Positions 27,244 through 36,898 of a stretch of DNA of 64,000 nucleotides are shown piece after piece. Under the pieces are notes generated by a model that saw nothing but the letters and a program-made list of their open reading frames with translations, was not told the DNA's origin and made no database searches. How positions within the stretch are numbered: the stretch's first letter is position 1; every line of letters begins with the position of its first letter. Location of the stretch: contig JAFAZX010000026.1 in NCBI GenBank assembly GCA_019239425.1, positions 62,001 to 126,000 on the forward strand, in the 5' to 3' direction. Origin of the DNA: Acidobacteriota bacterium (GTDB taxonomy: Bacteria > Acidobacteriota > Blastocatellia > Pyrinomonadales > Pyrinomonadaceae). The translations under genes and the position numbers were made by a program.

Positions 27244-28512
27244 TTAGCTGAACGCGGCCCTGATTAACGACTCAAGCGACGGCTCGATCTCCACACACAC
27301 AGACTCCTTGTCGAGTAGCGCGGCGAGCGCGGGCGGCGTCCGCACTTCTCGACCGACGAGAGGCTCGACTATCGACTCGAACTTGGCCGGGTGCGCCGTC
27401 GCGACGACGACCCAGTGCGGCGTTGCGACGAGCGAGCGCACGCGGACGGCCGCCGCCGTGTGCGGGTCGAAGACGCGGCCGCGCGCCGCCTCCTCGACGA
27501 TGGTGCGCTCGATCTCTTCGTCCGAGACGGTGAAGGCGCGCGCGAAGGTCTTCAACTGTTCCAAGTCCGGATGCAGGTGCAGGAGCCGCTCGATGTTGCT
27601 CGGGTTCCCGACGTCCATCGCGTTGGCGAGCGTGCGCACGGTCGCGCGCGGGCCCCAGGCGCCGGAGTCGAAGTAGTCGGGCACGGCGCGGTTGGCGTTC
27701 GACGCCAAGACCACCTCGCGGATGGGCAGCCCCGACGCGCGCGCCCAGAAGGCCCCGACCGCGTTCCCCAGGTTCCCCGTCGGCACGACGAAGCCGGCGC
27801 GCACGCCGCGGCGCCGCAGGTACCAGAGGCTCGCGGCGGCGTGATACGCGGCCTGCGGCAGAAGCCGCCCGAGGTTGATGCTGTTGGCCGAGAGCAGGCG
27901 GTGCCTCCGGCTCAGCTCGCGGTCGGCGAAGGCGGCCTTGACCATGCGCTGGCAGTCGTCGAAGTCGCCGCGCACGGCGAAGGCGCGCACGCCCGCGCCC
28001 CAGCAGGTCAGCTGCTTCTCCTGCCGCGGCGAGACCATCCCCTTCGGATAAAGAATACGGACATCCACGTTGGCGCGCCCGGCGAAGGCCGCGGCGACCG
28101 CGCCGCCCGTGTCGCCCGAGGTCGCGACCAGGACGGTTCGACGCCCCGGCAGGCGCGAGACGCACGCGGCGAGCAGGCGCGCCCCCACGTCCTTGAAGGC
28201 CGCGGTCGGGCCGTGGAAGAGTTCGAGCAGGGCCGTCGTCTCGTCCAGCTCGACGAGCGGGACGGGGAAGTTGAAAGCCTCGCGGCAGATGTCCGGAAGC
28301 TGAGACGCGAGCGCGTCGCCTTCGAAGAAGGGCGCGAGGAACGTCTCGGCTATCTGCGGCAGCGTCTCGCGGCCGTCGAAGTCTTCAACTTCGAACTCGG
28401 GGAAGCGCCCCGGCGCGTAGAGTCCGCCGTCGGGCGCGAGTCCGGTCTGCACCGCCTCGGAGAGTCCGAGCGGCTCTGCGGCCCCGCGCGTGCTGACATA
28501 TTTCATCGTCAT
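27244..28512 (-). CDS. thrC: Threonine synthase
   Basis: A 422-residue PLP-dependent threonine synthase, converting O-phosphohomoserine to threonine. The PLP lysine is K107 in FHGPTAAFKDVGARLLA; ATSGDTGGAVAAAF is the phosphate-binding loop and VVPTGNLGNAVGAFWA the second PLP motif. N-terminal STRG and APDGGLYAP are typical of the bacterial long form. The ATG has no ribosome site: GGGTTTT and then an R6 palindrome precede it. It is the last gene of thrA-thrB-thrC. Confidence 0.95.
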   Translation of the reverse strand: MTMKYVSTRGAAEPLGLSEAVQTGLAPDGGLYAPGRFPEFEVEDFDGRETLPQIAETFLAPFFEGDALASQLPDICREAFNFPVPLVELDETTALLELFHGPTAAFKDVGARLLAACVSRLPGRRTVLVATSGDTGGAVAAAFAGRANVDVRILYPKGMVSPRQEKQLTCWGAGVRAFAVRGDFDDCQRMVKAAFADRELSRRHRLLSANSINLGRLLPQAAYHAAASLWYLRRRGVRAGFVVPTGNLGNAVGAFWARASGLPIREVVLASNANRAVPDYFDSGAWGPRATVRTLANAMDVGNPSNIERLLHLHPDLEQLKTFARAFTVSDEEIERTIVEEAARGRVFDPHTAAAVRVRSLVATPHWVVVATAHPAKFESIVEPLVGREVRTPPALAALLDKESVCVEIEPSLESLIRAAFS

Positions 28513-28521
28513 AAAACCCGA

Positions 28522-28612
28522 GGCGGAAGCCCGACCGTGAGGGAGGGCGTCGGTCTTCCGTCATGTGCTTCGGCGGAACTCATGCGCCCTCCCTCACGGT
28601 CGGGCTTCCGCC
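28522..28612. repeat. Long-arm palindrome family R6, copy 1
   Basis: Arms 28522-28549 (GGCGGAAGCCCGACCGTGAG...) and 28585-28612 are perfectly complementary over 28 bases. It fills the thrB-thrC junction; the right arm encodes the last five residues (AEARP) and TGA of thrB. Confidence 0.9.
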
Positions 28613-29550
28613 AATCTCGCGCCTTCGTCGCTGACCTTTGAGACCCACGAGTCAACCTCTCTGACGCCGCTCGACTCGAAGGCCTCGACCATCGCGGCGC
28701 GCGTCCGTTCCGCGACCTCTTCGTCGTCCACTAAGGCGAAGACGCTCGGGCCGGAGCCGGAGATGGAGGCGCCGAGCGCGCCCGCCGCGAGCGCAGCCGC
28801 CTTCACGCGCGCGAAGCCCGGGATGAGCGCGGCGCGCTGCGGCTCGACGAGCACGTCTTCGAGGCAAGAGCCCATCAATTCCAGGTCGTCCGTGTAGCAG
28901 GCGGCGACGAGGCCGCCGAGCCGCGAGGACTGCCGGACGTGGCCCGCGAGCGGGACGGTCGGTTGCAGGACGGCGCGCGAGTCGCGCGTGTCCAGGCGGA
29001 CGTGCGGGTGCACGAGCACACAGAGCAGGCCGCGCGGCACCGGGAGCCGCACGCAGCGCGGCGGGTCGCCCGAGACGACGAGCGTGAACCCGCCGTAGAG
29101 AGACGGCGCGGCGTTGTCCGGGTGCGAGGCGCCGCAGGCCACCAGCTCGGCCGCGAGCGCGTAAGAGAAGAGAGACTCCTTCGGGAGAGGTTCTTCGAGC
29201 AGGGAGTTCGCCGCGACGAGCGCAGCCACGGCCGAGGCCGCGGAGCCGCCCATCCCCGACCCGAGCGCGATGCCTTTGCGCACGCTCACGTCGAAGCCGA
29301 AGCCGGGCCTCTGGTCTTCGATGAGTTTGAGGAGGCCGACGGTCGCCGTGTTCTGCGCGGGGTCGAGCGGGATGGCGCCCGGGGCGAGCGTGCCGGTCGT
29401 ATCGACGAGTTCGACGATGCGGACGGAGTCGCCCTCGGTCAAAGTCAGAGTCACCTCGTCGCCCGCGGCCTCGACGGCGAAGCCGAGGATGTCGAAGCCG
29501 ACCGCGACGTTCGAGACGCTCGCGGGCGCAAACGCCGTGGCGCTCCTCAT
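28594..29550 (-). CDS. thrB: Homoserine kinase
   Basis: A 318-residue GHMP-family homoserine kinase. The ATP loop is GSGMGGSAASAVAAL in the first half, the N-terminal motif is PASVSNVAVGFDILGFA, and the C-terminal GASISGSGPSVFALV is the third GHMP motif. Its start overlaps the thrA stop by three bases (ATGA context). The final five residues are encoded within an R6 repeat arm. Confidence 0.96.
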   Translation of the reverse strand: MRSATAFAPASVSNVAVGFDILGFAVEAAGDEVTLTLTEGDSVRIVELVDTTGTLAPGAIPLDPAQNTATVGLLKLIEDQRPGFGFDVSVRKGIALGSGMGGSAASAVAALVAANSLLEEPLPKESLFSYALAAELVACGASHPDNAAPSLYGGFTLVVSGDPPRCVRLPVPRGLLCVLVHPHVRLDTRDSRAVLQPTVPLAGHVRQSSRLGGLVAACYTDDLELMGSCLEDVLVEPQRAALIPGFARVKAAALAAGALGASISGSGPSVFALVDDEEVAERTRAAMVEAFESSGVREVDSWVSKVSDEGARLAEARP

Positions 29551-32021
29551 AGCGGCGCTCCTAAAAACGTCGCGAGGCGCAGCAGGTCTGCGAAGACTCC
29601 GGCCGCCGTCACGGCCGGCCCCGCGCCCGGCCCCCGCACGATCATCGGCTGCACGTCGTAGCGCGCCGTGCGGTAGCTGACGACGTTGTCGCTCTCGCTC
29701 AACCCCGCGAAAGGGTGCGCGAGCGGGTAAGGTCTGAGCGAAGCAGAGACTTTGCCGCCCGGCTCAATCGTCCCGACGTAGCGCAGCACCTCGCCGCGCT
29801 CGCGGGCCGCGCTCAACCGAGCGGCCACCGCGGCGTCGTACCTGCCCAGGCTCTCGAAATACTCCTCGACGCTCGCGGCGCGGAGGTCTTCGGGGACGAG
29901 GCTCTCGACCTGTACGTCTTCGAGTTCGACCTCCGTCCCCATCTCGCGCGCGAGGATGACGAGCTTGCGCGCCACGTCCATGCCCGAGAGGTCTTCGCGC
30001 GGGTCGGGCTCGGTGTAGCCCCGCGCGTGCGCCTCGCGCACGACCTGCGAGAAGGGCACGCGGCCGTCGAAGGTGTTGAAGATGTAGGAGAGCGTCCCCG
30101 ACAGCACGCCCTCTATCTTCAAGACCTCGTCGCCCGTGTCGAGCAGGTCGCGCAGGGTGTGGATGACCGGGAGCCCGGCGCCGACGTTCGTCTCGTAGAG
30201 GAAGTAGCGCCCGCGGCGGCGTGCGGCCTCGCGCACGGCGCGGTACTGCGCGAGCGTGCCGGTGTTCCCCTTCTTGTTCGGCGTGATGACGTTGATGCCG
30301 CGGTCGAGCCACTCACTGTAGCGCGCGGCGACCGCCGCGTCCGACGTGGCGTCGATGATGCAGGCGTGCGGGAGGTGCTCGGCGAGGACGTGCTCGGCGA
30401 AGCGCTCGATGTCCGAGTCGGCGCCGCGGCCGCTCAGGTCATCCCTCCAGTTGCTCAGGTCGAGCGTGCGGTCGTCGAGGAGCATCCGGCGGCTGCTCAT
30501 CACGCCGCGCACGCGCACGTCTATCGAGCGCCGCTCGTGCAGCTTCGAGAGGCGCGCGCCCAACTGGTCGAGGAAAGTCCCCCCGATCAAGCCCGTGCCG
30601 ACGACGCCGACCGAGAGCGTCTGGTGCGAGAGGTAGAAGGCCGAGTGGACGTTGCGCAGGGCGCGCGTTGCCTCGCGCTCGTCGATGACGGCCGAGATGT
30701 TCCGCTCCGAAGCCCCCTGCGCGATGGCGCGCACGCTCACGCCCGCGCGGCCCAAGGCGGTGAAGAACTTCCCGGCCACGCCCGGCGCGTGCACCATGCC
30801 GTCGCCGACCGCGGCGAGGATGCAGCAGCCTTCCGTGAGGCCCACGGTCTGAATCTGCCCGCGCCGCATCTCGGACATGAAGGCCTCTTCGACCGTGCGC
30901 TTCGCGAGCTGCCCCTGCGCGCCGGGGACGGCGAAGCAGATGGAGTGCTCGCTCGAACCCTGCGAGATGAGGACGACCGAGACGCCCTCCGCGCGCAGCG
31001 CGCCGAAGAGCTTGTTGGCGATGCCGGGCACGCCGACCATGCCCGTCCCCTCGACGTTGACGAGCGTCATGCCCTCGACGCTGGCGAAGCCTTTGACGGG
31101 GAAGTCCCGTGAGGTCTCGGCCGAGATGGTCGTGCCCGCGCCCTCCGGCTCGAAGGTGTTCTTGATGTGGACGGGGATGCCGCCCGCGATGACCGGCGAC
31201 ATCGTGTTCGGGTGGATGACCTTCGCGCCGAAGTAGGCCAGCTCCGCCGCCTCCTGGTAAGAGAGCGCGGGGACGACAAGCGCGTCGGGGACGCGGCGCG
31301 GGTCGGCGCTCAGCACCCCGTTCACGTCCGTCCAGATGGTGACCGCGGAGGCGTCCAGGAGCGCCGCGAAGATGGAGGCCGAGTAGTCGCTGCCGTTGCG
31401 CTTCAAGGTCGTCGCCACGCCCTCGCGGGTCGAGGCGACGTAGCCGGTGACGACGAGCGGGTCGGGCTCGCGCCCTCCGAGCCAGCCCCCGAGTTTGGCG
31501 CGCGAGACCTCCCAGTCGACGGCGACGCCGCGCGCGTCCGCCTCGACGAAGAGCACTTCGCGCGCGTCGAGCCAGTCCGAGTTACAGCCCCTCTGTTCGA
31601 GCAGCGCGCTCAGGAAGCGCGCAGACCAGAGCTCGCCGTGGCCCGAGACGAACTCGGCGATGTGCTCGGACTGGAGGCGCGCGATCCAGACGCCGCGCAA
31701 GACCTCTTCCAATTCGCGGAAGTCCCCCTCGACGGCCTCGGCCAGAGACCGCTCGCGCGCCGCGCCGAGCCCGAGCGCGGCGGCCGTCTCAAGGTGTCGC
31801 GCCCTCAAGGCGTGAAGCCTCTCCAGGTACCCTTCGTCGCGCGCGGCCGCGCCCGAGACGAGGCCGAGCAGCGCGTCGGTCACGCGCGACATCGCCGAGA
31901 CGACGACGGCCGAGCGCTCTCCTTGCGCGCGCCGCGCGAGCAGGATGTCTGCGACGGCCTGGTACCGCCCCGCGTCGGCCACGCTCGTCCCGCCGAACTT
32001 GTGTACGACCCAGTTAGCCAT
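29547..32021 (-). CDS. thrA: Bifunctional aspartokinase/homoserine dehydrogenase
   Basis: An 824-residue fusion of aspartokinase and homoserine dehydrogenase, the first and third steps from aspartate to threonine. The kinase domain begins WVVHKFGGTSVADA and covers about 1-290; two ACT-type regulatory repeats follow (VEGMTLVNVEGTGMVGVPG; LTEGCCILAAVGDGMVHAPG); the dehydrogenase begins at SVGVVGTGLIGGTFLDQL (about 465) with GVLSGTLSYIFN and EDLSGMDVARKLVILARE. A GTG two codons upstream is in frame; GAGG five bases before the ATG supports 32021. Threonine feedback is expected from the ACT pair. Confidence 0.97.
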   Translation of the reverse strand: MANWVVHKFGGTSVADAGRYQAVADILLARRAQGERSAVVVSAMSRVTDALLGLVSGAAARDEGYLERLHALRARHLETAAALGLGAARERSLAEAVEGDFRELEEVLRGVWIARLQSEHIAEFVSGHGELWSARFLSALLEQRGCNSDWLDAREVLFVEADARGVAVDWEVSRAKLGGWLGGREPDPLVVTGYVASTREGVATTLKRNGSDYSASIFAALLDASAVTIWTDVNGVLSADPRRVPDALVVPALSYQEAAELAYFGAKVIHPNTMSPVIAGGIPVHIKNTFEPEGAGTTISAETSRDFPVKGFASVEGMTLVNVEGTGMVGVPGIANKLFGALRAEGVSVVLISQGSSEHSICFAVPGAQGQLAKRTVEEAFMSEMRRGQIQTVGLTEGCCILAAVGDGMVHAPGVAGKFFTALGRAGVSVRAIAQGASERNISAVIDEREATRALRNVHSAFYLSHQTLSVGVVGTGLIGGTFLDQLGARLSKLHERRSIDVRVRGVMSSRRMLLDDRTLDLSNWRDDLSGRGADSDIERFAEHVLAEHLPHACIIDATSDAAVAARYSEWLDRGINVITPNKKGNTGTLAQYRAVREAARRRGRYFLYETNVGAGLPVIHTLRDLLDTGDEVLKIEGVLSGTLSYIFNTFDGRVPFSQVVREAHARGYTEPDPREDLSGMDVARKLVILAREMGTEVELEDVQVESLVPEDLRAASVEEYFESLGRYDAAVAARLSAARERGEVLRYVGTIEPGGKVSASLRPYPLAHPFAGLSESDNVVSYRTARYDVQPMIVRGPGAGPAVTAAGVFADLLRLATFLGAPL

Positions 32022-32113
32022 AGGCACCTCATACGGACGCGCGACCTTAGCCCACGAGCGCGCCCGAGCGCAACCCCGACGCGCGCGTCTAACGTCGGGC
32101 GGCGTACAGATTT

Positions 32114-32167
32114 TCTATGCTAAAAAAAATTCGTGCTTGCAAGAAACGCGGGTGTCCGAATTATAAT
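32114..32167. promoter_or_regulatory. AT-rich divergent promoter zone, thrA / NtrC-type regulator
   Basis: A palindromic TTGCAA (32137-32142) could act as -35 in both directions: to the right with TATAAT at 32162-32167 (19-base spacer), to the left with CATAGA at 32119-32114 (17-base spacer). An A-run at 32122-32129 adds curvature. The rightward -10 is a perfect consensus; the leftward one is weak. Confidence 0.4.
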
Positions 32168-32273
32168 GACCGTGCCCCCTTTCTCAATCGGAGCCGCCGA
32201 CAGGCCTCGCATCGAGGCGGTAGTGTGACGGCGCGTCCCTGAGGGGCGGCGTTAACTTTCCCCCGTCACCGCG

Positions 32274-33704
32274 ATGAAGGCCCTCGTAATAGACGACAAC
32301 GAATTGGTGCGCGACAACGTCGCCGAAGTCCTGCGCGGCGAAGACTGGGAGGTGTGCGAGGCCGACTCGGCCGGGCGCGCCTTCGAGCTGCTCGGCGAAG
32401 GCCACGGCTGGCAGCTCGTCTTCTGCGACGTGAAGCTTTCGGACTCGCACGAGACCGAGGGCTACGCCGTGCTGCGCCGCTTCGTCGAAGAGCAGCCCGA
32501 CGCGCAGATCGTGCTGATGACCGGCCACGGCTCGGCCGCGGGCGCGCTCGACGCCGTCAGCTCCGGCGCCTACGACTACCTGATGAAGCCGTTCGAGGTC
32601 TCGGACGTGCTGCGCATCGCGCAGGACGTGCGGCGCGCTCACGAGAAGCGCGAGCGGCCGGGCACCACGGGCGAGCTGCCGCCCACGCCCGTCTACACCT
32701 CGGACATCAACCTCATCGGCGTGAGCGGCGCCTTCGTCGAGGTGATGAAGATGGTGGGCCGGGTCGCCTCGACGAACCTCCCCGTCCTCATCACGGGCGA
32801 GAGCGGGACGGGCAAGGAGGTCGTCGCGCGCGCCATCCACCAGCGCAGCACGCGCGCCGAAGGGCCGTTCGTCGCCGTCAACTGCGGCGCGGTGCCCTCG
32901 GAGCTGATCGAGTCGGAGATGTTCGGCCACGTCCGCGGCGCCTTCACCGGCGCCGAGCGTGACCGGCGCGGACTCTTGCAGGAGGCGGACGGCGGCACCA
33001 TCCTCCTCGACGAAATCACGGAGACGACGCCCGCCTTCCAGGTCAAGCTCCTGCGCGCCCTGCAGGAGGGCGAGATTCGGCGCGTCGGCTCGAACCACAC
33101 CATCCGCGTGGACTCGCGCGTCATCGCCGCGACGAACCGCGACGTGGAGCAGGAGGTGAGGGAGCGCCGCTTCCGGCAGGACTTGTTCTACCGCCTGAAC
33201 GCGGTGACGCTGCACCTGCCCCCTCTGCGCGAGCGGCGCGAGGACATCATGCCGATGGCGCGCCACTTCGCCGAGCGCGCCTGCCCCGCGGCGGGCGGCC
33301 CCGTCAGCTTCTCGCGCGACGCCGTGCGCGCGCTCGTCTCTTACGACTGGCCGGGCAACATCCGCGAGCTTGAGAATGCCATCATCCGCGCCGTCGCGCT
33401 CTGCGACCGCCTGGTGCGCCCCGAGGATTTGCCCGACCGCGTCCGCGACGGCGCCGAGCAGGAGCGGCAGCAACACGCCTTCGACGTGCCCGCCGACGGG
33501 GCGACGCCCGAAGAGCCTCTGGTCTCGCTCTCCGAACTCGAAGGGCGTCACATCGCGCGCGTGCTCGCGCACACCGGCGGCAACAAGCAGGCCGCCGCGC
33601 GCCTCCTCGGCATCGACCGCACCACCCTCCAGCGCATGATTAAGCGCCACGGCCTCGACACCAACGGCACACGTCCGAACGGCGACGGTAAGGAGCACGT
33701 GTGA
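32274..33704 (+). CDS. NtrC-family sigma-54-dependent response regulator
   Basis: A 476-residue response regulator. Receiver domain 1-120 with phospho-acceptor D52 and K105; AAA+ domain about 145-380 with Walker A GESGTGKE at 175-182, sigma-54-contacting GAFTGA at 222-227 and Walker B GGTILLDE at 240-247; Fis-type helix-turn-helix at about 437-470 (NKQAAARLLGIDRTTLQRM). It activates sigma-54 promoters after phosphorylation. No ribosome site precedes the ATG; the 5' flank has hairpins (GCCTCGCATCGAGGC near 32201). It converges on a hybrid kinase gene, a possible partner. A near-perfect sigma-54 promoter lies about 8 kb away in this window. Confidence 0.95.
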   Translation: MKALVIDDNELVRDNVAEVLRGEDWEVCEADSAGRAFELLGEGHGWQLVFCDVKLSDSHETEGYAVLRRFVEEQPDAQIVLMTGHGSAAGALDAVSSGAYDYLMKPFEVSDVLRIAQDVRRAHEKRERPGTTGELPPTPVYTSDINLIGVSGAFVEVMKMVGRVASTNLPVLITGESGTGKEVVARAIHQRSTRAEGPFVAVNCGAVPSELIESEMFGHVRGAFTGAERDRRGLLQEADGGTILLDEITETTPAFQVKLLRALQEGEIRRVGSNHTIRVDSRVIAATNRDVEQEVRERRFRQDLFYRLNAVTLHLPPLRERREDIMPMARHFAERACPAAGGPVSFSRDAVRALVSYDWPGNIRELENAIIRAVALCDRLVRPEDLPDRVRDGAEQERQQHAFDVPADGATPEEPLVSLSELEGRHIARVLAHTGGNKQAAARLLGIDRTTLQRMIKRHGLDTNGTRPNGDGKEHV

Positions 33705-33721
33705 ATCGGATTCGGTAACAA

Positions 33722-33802
33722 GAATTAACCACAGAACCACAGAGACACAGCTTTGAAGACAGTAGTCTCCAAGCTGTGTCTCTGTCTCTCTGTGGTTAAT
33801 TC
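33722..33802. repeat. Palindromic repeat family R1, copy 5
   Basis: Arms 33722-33753 and 33771-33802, ends GAATTAACCACAGA and its complement. It lies between the convergent response-regulator and histidine-kinase stops. Confidence 0.85.
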
Positions 33803-33846
33803 TCTCTTACGCCAAAGACGTGCCCGACAAAAATTATTCGACACCT

Positions 33847-35838
33847 TCAGGCCGCGACGATGCCCTGTCGTCCGGACTCGCGGCGGCGGGCGACCTCGCG
33901 GGCGATGGCGAGGATTTGGGCGGTGTCGAAGGGCTTGGCGATGACCCAGTCCACCTGCGCCGCGAGGCGCTCGCCGGAGCCGACGGCCTCGCCCCAGCCG
34001 GTGACGACCGCGACCGGAATCTTTTCGTCCAGCTCGCGGACGGCGTGCGCCAGCTCCCAGCCGCTCATCCCCTGCATCCCGAGGTCTGTGAAGACCGCGT
34101 CGAAGGCGCGGCCGTCGCCGAACTTGTCGAGCGCCTCGCGCCCGCTCGCCGCCAGCTCGACCTGATAGCCCTCGCTCCCGAGGATGTCCGCCAAAAGCTC
34201 GCGCACGTTCTCCTCGTCGTCCACGACGAGGACGCGCGTCGCGTCGGGCCTCTGCGGGACGAGCGTGATGTTCGGCGCTTCCGAGGCGGGCTCCGGCCGC
34301 GAGGCGCTCGCGGCCGCAGACAGCTTGATGCGGAAGGTCGTCCCCTTCCCCGGCTCCGACTCGACCTCGAAGTTCCCCTCGTGCCGGCGGACGATGCCGT
34401 ACGAGACGGCCAGGCCCAGCCCCATCCCGGCCTTGCCCTTCGTCGTGAAGAACGGGTCGAAGACGCGCGAGCGCACCTCCTCGGCCATGCCGGTGCCGGT
34501 GTCGGCCACGGCGATCTCGACCTTCCCGGCCGACTCGCGCGTCGAGAGCGTGAGCGTGCCGCCCTGCGGCATCGCGTCCACGGCGTTGAAGACGAGGTTG
34601 ACCAAGACCTCGCGCAACTCCGACTCGTCGCCCATCACGCGCGCCTCGTCCGAGCCGAGCTGTAACTCCAAACTAATGTGGACGCCTTCGGACTCGGCCC
34701 GGCTCTTCCAGCGCGGCCGCGTGATCTCGCGCACGTCGAGCAGGAGCTGGTCGACCGAGACCGGCTGGAAGTCGTGGTCGCGCCGCTGGCGCGCGAAGTC
34801 CTGGATGCGCTTGATAGTTCGGGCGCCGTCCTTCGCCGTCTTGATGATGAGCTTCAGCCCGGCCTCGACGCGCTCCGGCTCCTTCGTCGTCAGGAGGAGC
34901 TGCGCGCGGCCGAGGATGCCCGCGAGCGTGTTGTTGAAGTCGTGCGCGACGCCCGAGGCCAGCTCGCCTAAGGCGGACAGCTTTTCGATCTGCGCGTACT
35001 GCTCTCTGATTCTGTCCTGCTCGGCGATGTAGTGCGAAAGCTCCTCGACGTGGCGGCGCGCCTGCTCGGCCTGCTCGGCGGCGGCCTCGGCGCGCGCCCC
35101 GGCGGCGGCCTCGGCCTTGGCGGCGGCCGACATCGCCTCGATGTTGTTGAGGTAGGTGCGGTAGGTCAGGTAGGTGATGACGATGATCGGGGCGGCGGCG
35201 ACGAGCGCGTAGAGGCCGACGGTCGAGGCGAGCTTGACCGTGATGCCCGCGGCCGAGGCGCCGCCGAAGTAGGTGATCGAAGTCCAGAGGTACTTGTTGC
35301 GCCACGTCGTCCAGAGCGGCTCGTTCACCTTGAGCGCGGTCTGCGCCGAGACGATGGCGGTGTTGACGACGTACTGCACGAGCGCCATCACGCAGAGCGC
35401 GCCGGCGAAGGTGGCCGAGAACTCGCCCCGCGCCAGCGCCGTCACGTCGCCGTAGATGAGCGTCAGGGTGCCGTAGGTGACGAGCGTCGAGAGCCCCATC
35501 ATCGCCGCGTTGAAGGTGCTGGTGAAGAGGCTGATCGGCGGGCGGACGAAGCGCGAGGCGATGAAGATCTCCGCCGCGCCGAGCAGCACCGCCACCTCGC
35601 CGCCGTAGAGCAGCATGACGAGGAAGATGAGGGCGTCGGAGAAGGAGATCTTCCCCGAGGTCGTGCGCGGGATGGGGACGCAGAGGCGCGCGCTGACGAA
35701 GAGCGTGAAGAGGACGAGCGGCACCAGCCGGAGGTCGAGCCGCTGGAGCGGCAGCCTCGCCGCCACGTAAATGCTGACGGCCGCGCCCGCGACGATGAAC
35801 GTCCACATGTACGGCCTGACGTAACGCTGCATCGACAT
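33847..35838 (-). CDS. Membrane-bound hybrid histidine kinase
   Basis: A 663-residue sensor kinase. Residues 8-230 hold about seven to eight hydrophobic helices (a MASE-like sensor), then an Ala/Glu-rich coiled coil (about 235-285), the HisKA box ASGVAHDFNN with H299, a HATPase domain with N/G1/G2 boxes (LVNLVFNAVDAM, DTGTGMAEE, GMGLGLAVSYGI) and a C-terminal receiver (about 545-655) with FTDLGMQGMSG. ATG at 35838 or 35832 are both possible; neither has a ribosome site, and an R5 palindrome lies directly upstream. It converges on the NtrC-type regulator gene, and may phosphorylate it or its own receiver. Confidence 0.93.
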   Translation of the reverse strand: MSMQRYVRPYMWTFIVAGAAVSIYVAARLPLQRLDLRLVPLVLFTLFVSARLCVPIPRTTSGKISFSDALIFLVMLLYGGEVAVLLGAAEIFIASRFVRPPISLFTSTFNAAMMGLSTLVTYGTLTLIYGDVTALARGEFSATFAGALCVMALVQYVVNTAIVSAQTALKVNEPLWTTWRNKYLWTSITYFGGASAAGITVKLASTVGLYALVAAAPIIVITYLTYRTYLNNIEAMSAAAKAEAAAGARAEAAAEQAEQARRHVEELSHYIAEQDRIREQYAQIEKLSALGELASGVAHDFNNTLAGILGRAQLLLTTKEPERVEAGLKLIIKTAKDGARTIKRIQDFARQRRDHDFQPVSVDQLLLDVREITRPRWKSRAESEGVHISLELQLGSDEARVMGDESELREVLVNLVFNAVDAMPQGGTLTLSTRESAGKVEIAVADTGTGMAEEVRSRVFDPFFTTKGKAGMGLGLAVSYGIVRRHEGNFEVESEPGKGTTFRIKLSAAASASRPEPASEAPNITLVPQRPDATRVLVVDDEENVRELLADILGSEGYQVELAASGREALDKFGDGRAFDAVFTDLGMQGMSGWELAHAVRELDEKIPVAVVTGWGEAVGSGERLAAQVDWVIAKPFDTAQILAIAREVARRRESGRQGIVAA

Positions 35839-35844
35839 ATTTAA

Positions 35845-35919
35845 GATTGGTTCATTGCTTCATTGAATCATTTAAGGATTGTACCAATGAATCAATGACC
35901 CAATGAACAAATGATCAAT
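35845..35919. repeat. Palindromic repeat family R5
   Basis: Arms 35845-35873 and 35885-35919 made of 7-8-mers of the type CAATGAA/TCAATGA. It fills the gap between the GNAT stop (35915-35917, inside the right edge) and the histidine-kinase start. Confidence 0.75.
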
Positions 35920-36823
35920 TTCTTTCGAGGAAGACCGTGTCGTAGCGGCCGCGGAGCTTGTAGCCGGCCTTGGTGAAGAGCGCCTGCGCCGCGAGGTTCT
36001 GCTCGTTGACGAGCGCGCTCACCGTCTTCGTCCGTTCGAGCAGGTTGCGCCCGAGCTGCGACATGCAGCGCAGCCCGAGCCCCCGCTGGCGGACGGCCGG
36101 GTCGACGTAGACGCCTTCGACGTAGACGCACTCGGGCGTGTCGGAGATGATGTCGGCCTTGAACAGGAGGTTCCCGCCCTCGACCAGCACCCAGACGCGC
36201 CCGTGCTCGATGCGGCGCGCGCAGCGCATGCGGAAGCCGTGGAGGTCAACGTCGAGCGGGTTGACGCCGCTCTCCTCGTAAGCCAGCGCGGCGTGGACGG
36301 GCAGCACCTGTATCAGGTCGTCGAGCGTGGCGAGGCGCAGCCCCTCGACCGGCTCGGGAGCCGAGACCGGCCAGCGCAGCTCGAAGAGCACCTCGCGCGA
36401 GAAGATGCGCGGCGCCTGGCCGCCGGGCGCGTAGTGCTCCCAGAAGCGGCCGACCAGCGCCTCCTCGCCGAGAATCATGTGCACGTTCTGCTGCCCCTGC
36501 GCGATGCGCGCGAACGCCCTGAGCGCGGGCGCCGTGTCGGCCACGACGTAGACGGCGTGGCCGACGAGCGCGACGCCTTCGAGCCTTCCCTGCTTGTCGC
36601 GGCAGGCGTGGAACGTGCCGCGGTTGAAGGGGCTCTCGAAGCCGTTGTCGCGGATGAGCCCGCTCATGATGACGGCCTGCGCGGGCCTGCCCCGCAGGAA
36701 GTCGAGCACCTCCGACTCCGGGTGATTCTCCGTGAGCGCGTGGACGAGCGGTTGCGCGTCCACGCGCTCGGGGCGCGCGTGCGTCTTCACGCCGGGCGGG
36801 TTCAACTCCTTCAACTGGCGCAT
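35915..36823 (-). CDS. GNAT-family N-acetyltransferase
   Basis: A 302-residue GNAT acetyltransferase. The catalytic fold is C-terminal: VYVEGVYVDPAVRQRGLGLRC contains the acetyl-CoA loop R/QxxGxG as RQRGLG, and the end VNEQNLAAQALFTKAGYKLRGRY is the beta-6/alpha-4 signature (quoted by its core NLAAQALFTKAGY). The N-terminal half (about 20-150) is a second, degenerate GNAT-like domain. A GTG at 36850 is in frame, but AGGAG seven bases before the ATG at 36823 supports the shorter form. The acceptor substrate is unknown. It is in line with the kinase gene downstream and a subtilase gene upstream. Confidence 0.8.
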   Translation of the reverse strand: MRQLKELNPPGVKTHARPERVDAQPLVHALTENHPESEVLDFLRGRPAQAVIMSGLIRDNGFESPFNRGTFHACRDKQGRLEGVALVGHAVYVVADTAPALRAFARIAQGQQNVHMILGEEALVGRFWEHYAPGGQAPRIFSREVLFELRWPVSAPEPVEGLRLATLDDLIQVLPVHAALAYEESGVNPLDVDLHGFRMRCARRIEHGRVWVLVEGGNLLFKADIISDTPECVYVEGVYVDPAVRQRGLGLRCMSQLGRNLLERTKTVSALVNEQNLAAQALFTKAGYKLRGRYDTVFLERN

Positions 36824-36898
36824 CGCCTCTCTCCTAACGTTGGCGTTCACTGCAAGCGCGCCGGCGGCTTCGGGGGGCCGCCCGCGCGCGCCTTACTT

